This document shows positions 8,220-10,072 of a stretch of 10,072 nucleotides of DNA, one piece after another. This stretch comes from an uncultured Neomegalonema sp. (GTDB lineage: Bacteria; Pseudomonadota; Alphaproteobacteria; Rhodobacterales; Rhodobacteraceae): the NCBI GenBank assembly GCA_937958345.1, contig CALGNW010000033.1:1-10072 (forward strand), written 5' to 3'. The translations under genes were made by a program, and so were the position numbers. Numbering within the stretch: the stretch's first letter is position 1; each line of letters begins with the position of its first letter. Under the pieces are notes generated by a model that was given only the letters and a program-made list of their open reading frames with translations, was not told the origin of the DNA and ran no database searches.

Positions 8220-8348
8220 CTGGCTTTCCCGATACGATGAACAACCCTAGATATTCGGCTTAGGATTTATTCACCACGATTTCAAACAGTTTGGTAATTC
8301 GAAAGGCGTACAACGTTCCCAGTGTTCAGCAGACGGGGAGCCGATAAT
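8220..8348. promoter_or_regulatory. Divergent intergenic region between the kinase and the small ORF
   Basis: These 129 nt separate the kinase start (minus) from the 56-residue ORF start (plus) and must hold the promoter for at least the kinase-receiver pair. A perfect short inverted repeat with 5-nt arms (CAAAC-A-GTTTG) sits at 8283-8293. It overlaps a TTGAAA hexamer read on the minus strand (8285 to 8280) that could be a -35 box, but no good -10 lies at the right distance. No complete sigma-70 or stress-sigma promoter is convincing by eye. Confidence 0.4.
8335..8340 (+). promoter_or_regulatory. Ribosome binding site of the 56-residue ORF
   Basis: GGGGAG lies 8 nt before the ATG at 8349. 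It decides the start of the small ORF in favour of 8349 over the in-frame ATG at 8322, which has no purine-rich tract in front. Confidence 0.55.
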
Positions 8349-8519
8349 ATGAACGGCGCATCGGGTACAAAACCTTCATTCTTTGACCTCTCGTCCTTTC
8401 AAACCGCATTGCAGCCGGACCGCCTGGACGAAATCCGCTCGCGCCACGAACAATTGCGGGACACGGTTCGGAGCCAACAACTCGCTGTCGATGCAGCGCG
8501 GCACTTGGTCTACCGCTAA
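8349..8519 (+). CDS. Small hypothetical protein, 56 residues
   Basis: I do not recognise this protein. It is a short ORF with a well placed GGGGAG 8 nt upstream and codons rich in G/C at third positions, like its neighbours. After a short polar N-terminus (about 1-9) the rest (SFFDLSSFQTALQ, then PDRLDEIRSRHEQLRDTV and a basic tail ending LVYR) looks mostly helical, charged and soluble, with no signal peptide, cysteine or membrane segment. It is divergent from the kinase and convergent with the second receiver. It does not show the features of a NepR anti-sigma factor that I could recognise. A role as a small partner of the signalling proteins would be guesswork. It could also be a chance ORF; the ribosome binding site is the best argument for it. 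Confidence 0.5.
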   Translation: MNGASGTKPSFFDLSSFQTALQPDRLDEIRSRHEQLRDTVRSQQLAVDAARHLVYR

Positions 8520-8591
8520 CCAACAATCTGATCTCATTAGAATAATTGATGTGCCGGGTCATCGAACAGATCACCGACATCAGCTTGCCTC

Positions 8592-9047
8592 TCAGAAAAG
8601 AACCTTCTTAACGGTCGCGACAAGTGTTTGTGCATTGACAGGCTTGAACAACGTCTCGTCTGCCCCGGGCAAACCGTGACGGCCCACTGCGGCTCGCGAA
8701 ATACCGACCATTCCGGTGACAACGATTACTTTGGTCCGCGGGTAATCCGTAACCCGCTGGGCCGCAATCCGAACACCCATCATCAAACCCTCCATTTCGA
8801 GATCAGTGACCACAACGTCAAAATGTGAGTTCTGAAGCTCCTGGATAGCGGCCTCGCCCGTCGCGACGCTGACAACGTCAAACCCCGCTTCGCTTAGTAT
8901 AAAATCATACTGAATTCTGATACGGTCACTGTCTTCGGCGATGAGGATTCTGTTCGCCGTTTTTCGTTTCTGGCCGGGAATCGGACGCCACCCCGACGCT
9001 TCCCCTTCTGCATTGTCTTCATCGTCGTCGGTCTGAGAAGATACCAT
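8592..9047 (-). CDS. Single-domain response regulator (CheY-like receiver)
   Basis: This is a 151-residue protein: an acidic, probably disordered N-terminal tail (1-30) followed by a CheY-like receiver (about 32-151) and no output domain. Seen: acidic pair Glu38-Asp39 in LIAEDSD, phospho-acceptor Asp82 in VVVTDLEMEG, Thr111 in VIVVTGM and Lys135 in LFKPVNA, so the phosphorylation machinery looks complete. The ATG at 9047 is chosen because GAGG lies 6 nt upstream; the in-frame ATG at 9077 would add ten residues (MVQISRVRLA) and has only a weak ribosome binding site. It has no kinase beside it on its own strand. The nearest kinase with an intact histidine is the large one some 370 nt away. It differs clearly from the Rcp1-like receiver at 3077-3547, so it is not a recent duplicate. 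Confidence 0.88.
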   Translation of the reverse strand: MVSSQTDDDEDNAEGEASGWRPIPGQKRKTANRILIAEDSDRIRIQYDFILSEAGFDVVSVATGEAAIQELQNSHFDVVVTDLEMEGLMMGVRIAAQRVTDYPRTKVIVVTGMVGISRAAVGRHGLPGADETLFKPVNAQTLVATVKKVLF

Positions 9048-9053
9048 AGCCAG

Positions 9054-9057
9054 CCTC
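9054..9057 (-). promoter_or_regulatory. Ribosome binding site deciding the start of the second receiver
   Basis: Read on the minus strand, GAGG is followed by six bases and the ATG at 9047. This is the only good Shine-Dalgarno among the candidate starts at 9077 and 9047. Confidence 0.55.
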
Positions 9058-9165
9058 ACGCGTGATATCTGCACCATTAATACAGGCCAGCCGCAGAAAA
9101 AATTTCAACTCACTTTAATTTTTATGAAGAGCATTACAAGCAAATGGTGCGCAGTTAATCACTTC

Positions 9166-9182
9166 TTAGCCAATTTAGCCAA
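9166..9182. repeat. Tandem 8-bp repeat in a divergent promoter region
   Basis: TTAGCCAA occurs at 9166-9173 and again at 9175-9182, separated by a single T (period 9). It is followed directly by the palindrome CGTTAACG (9183-9190). It lies in the AT-rich region between the second receiver (minus) and the receiver-HisKA gene (plus), about 50 nt before the start of the latter. A protein-binding site is possible; no known operator was recognised. Confidence 0.45.
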
Positions 9183-9230
9183 CGTTAACGATAGTTCGAG
9201 ATCGGATTTTACCACGCTTGGAACGTTCAA

Positions 9231-10072
9231 ATGGCAGCTCCTATAAAGAACCTCGCTTTTCAGTGCGATACTCCGATGACTGATCCGGGGACCGAGGAAT
9301 TGATCAAATTGCTCGTTGTGGATGACGACCCCGATGATTATTTCGCCATCCGCCGGATGCTGCTCATACCGCCTAAACGGAACTACACGCTGACGCACAT
9401 TGATAACTACGACGATGCCATTGCCGAGCTAAAAAAGTCAGATTACGACGCTGTTTTAATTGATTACTTCATCGGAGAACGCTCAGGTATCGAAATCCTC
9501 GAGGCGCATGAGGGTGAATTGACAGTCCCGATCATCGTCCTGACCGGCAGCGGAGACAGTGCCGTTGAGACAGCCGCGCTGAAGGCCGGCGCCTTCGATT
9601 TTCTGGACAAGAATGCCCTGACAACCGCCACCCTCACGCGATCGCTTGATTTTGCGATGAAACGTTTCGACGTTGAACAGAATATCCGCGAAGATCAGCA
9701 CCGCCTGCAGCGCGCATGGCAAAACGCCGAAGTCGCGCATGTCACAAAATCCGAGTTTCTCGAACATTTGGGGGGCGAGGTCCAAACACCGCTCAACGCC
9801 ATTATCGGGTTTTCCCAAGCGATGAGCGATCCCGCTTTGTCAGAGCGTATGCCTGAGATCTGTCAGGACTACCTCAGTACGATATATTCAAGTGGCCTGC
9901 ACCTGCAAAAGCTTATCGAAGACCTGCTCGACCTGTCTACAACCGACGCGGATTCATTCGATCCGCGCAGCAGACGCTTCAAGCGCTACCGCACCTGGAT
10001 CATCGATCAGCAGGAAGCCAGACGCGACATCCTAAACGACGAGCCCCGCACCGGCGAAGGCAAACTGAGACA
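9231..10072 (+). CDS. Receiver fused to a HisKA-like domain lacking the phospho-accepting histidine (partial, runs off right edge)
   Basis: An open frame of 280 codons continues past the window end. Residues 26-145 form a receiver: Asp31-Asp32-Asp33, phospho-acceptor Asp78 in VLIDYFIG, Thr105 in IVLTGSGD and Lys127 in FLDKN. A helical linker (146-172) leads to a HisKA-like dimerisation domain (173-237), where KSEFLEHLGGEVQTPLNAIIGF aligns with the usual KSEFLANMSHELRTPLNAIIGF. The phospho-accepting His is Gly182 (codon 9774-9776), while the second helix HLQKLIEDLLDLS is well kept. The next 40 residues (arginine-rich, DSFDPRSRRFKRYR) do not resemble the linker to an ATPase domain, so a catalytic domain may be absent, but the end is not visible. 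The ATG at 9231 has GGAA 7 nt upstream, and a stop at 9192 blocks extension; ATG 9276 is an alternative. It probably works as a dimeric response regulator or pseudokinase (inference). Confidence 0.85.
   Translation, partial: MAAPIKNLAFQCDTPMTDPGTEELIKLLVVDDDPDDYFAIRRMLLIPPKRNYTLTHIDNYDDAIAELKKSDYDAVLIDYFIGERSGIEILEAHEGELTVPIIVLTGSGDSAVETAALKAGAFDFLDKNALTTATLTRSLDFAMKRFDVEQNIREDQHRLQRAWQNAEVAHVTKSEFLEHLGGEVQTPLNAIIGFSQAMSDPALSERMPEICQDYLSTIYSSGLHLQKLIEDLLDLSTTDADSFDPRSRRFKRYRTWIIDQQEARRDILNDEPRTGEGKLR

Noticed and set aside
8311..8320. GGAAC on the minus strand (8319 to 8315) as a -35 of an alphaproteobacterial general-stress (EcfG-type) promoter
   Set aside because: No CGTT element occurs 16-17 nt downstream on that strand.
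9077..9108. Minus-strand TTGAAA and TATTAA as a promoter for the second receiver
   Set aside because: The 20-nt spacer is too long for a normal sigma-70 promoter, and the alternative TGTATT at 18 nt is a poor match. It is suggestive only.

Overview
The window looks like a chromosomal segment of an alphaproteobacterium, most likely a marine Rhodobacterales (Roseobacter-type) organism. This rests on the moderately GC-rich codon use, on the beta-hydroxyaspartate cycle genes typical of that group, and on a large cytosolic CheB-CheR-PAS sensor kinase paired with an Rcp1-like receiver. No rRNA, tRNA, CRISPR array, phage or insertion sequence was seen. The assignment is by recognition, not by database search.

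Left part (1-3056, plus strand): the distal end of a glyoxylate-assimilation operon. bhcC (3-hydroxy-D-aspartate aldolase) joins glycine and glyoxylate. bhcD (iminosuccinate reductase) regenerates L-aspartate at the end of the cycle. A NadX-type L-aspartate dehydrogenase follows 16 nt downstream of bhcD. The partners bhcA (aspartate-glyoxylate aminotransferase) and bhcB (hydroxyaspartate dehydratase) would be expected just upstream, outside the window. A hairpin without a U-tract lies between bhcC and bhcD.

Right part (3077-10072): a two-component signalling island that converges on the metabolic operon with only 20 nt between stop codons. On the minus strand, a 1563-residue kinase (CheB, CheR, PAS-like, coiled coil, PAS, PAS, GAF, PAS, HisKA, HATPase) overlaps by 20 nt with a single-domain Rcp1-like response regulator. 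Divergent from the kinase is an unrecognised 56-residue ORF with a good ribosome binding site. Next come a second stand-alone receiver on the minus strand and, divergent from it, an ORF that runs off the right edge. That last ORF is a receiver fused to a HisKA-like helical domain in which the phospho-accepting histidine is replaced by glycine.

Taken together, the right part has three receiver domains but only one intact kinase histidine (His1343 of the large kinase). This suggests, without proving it, a branched signalling set served by one kinase. Nothing in the sequence links it functionally to the glyoxylate pathway. The most unusual items are the His-less HisKA protein at the right edge and the presence of two different aspartate-forming dehydrogenases side by side.
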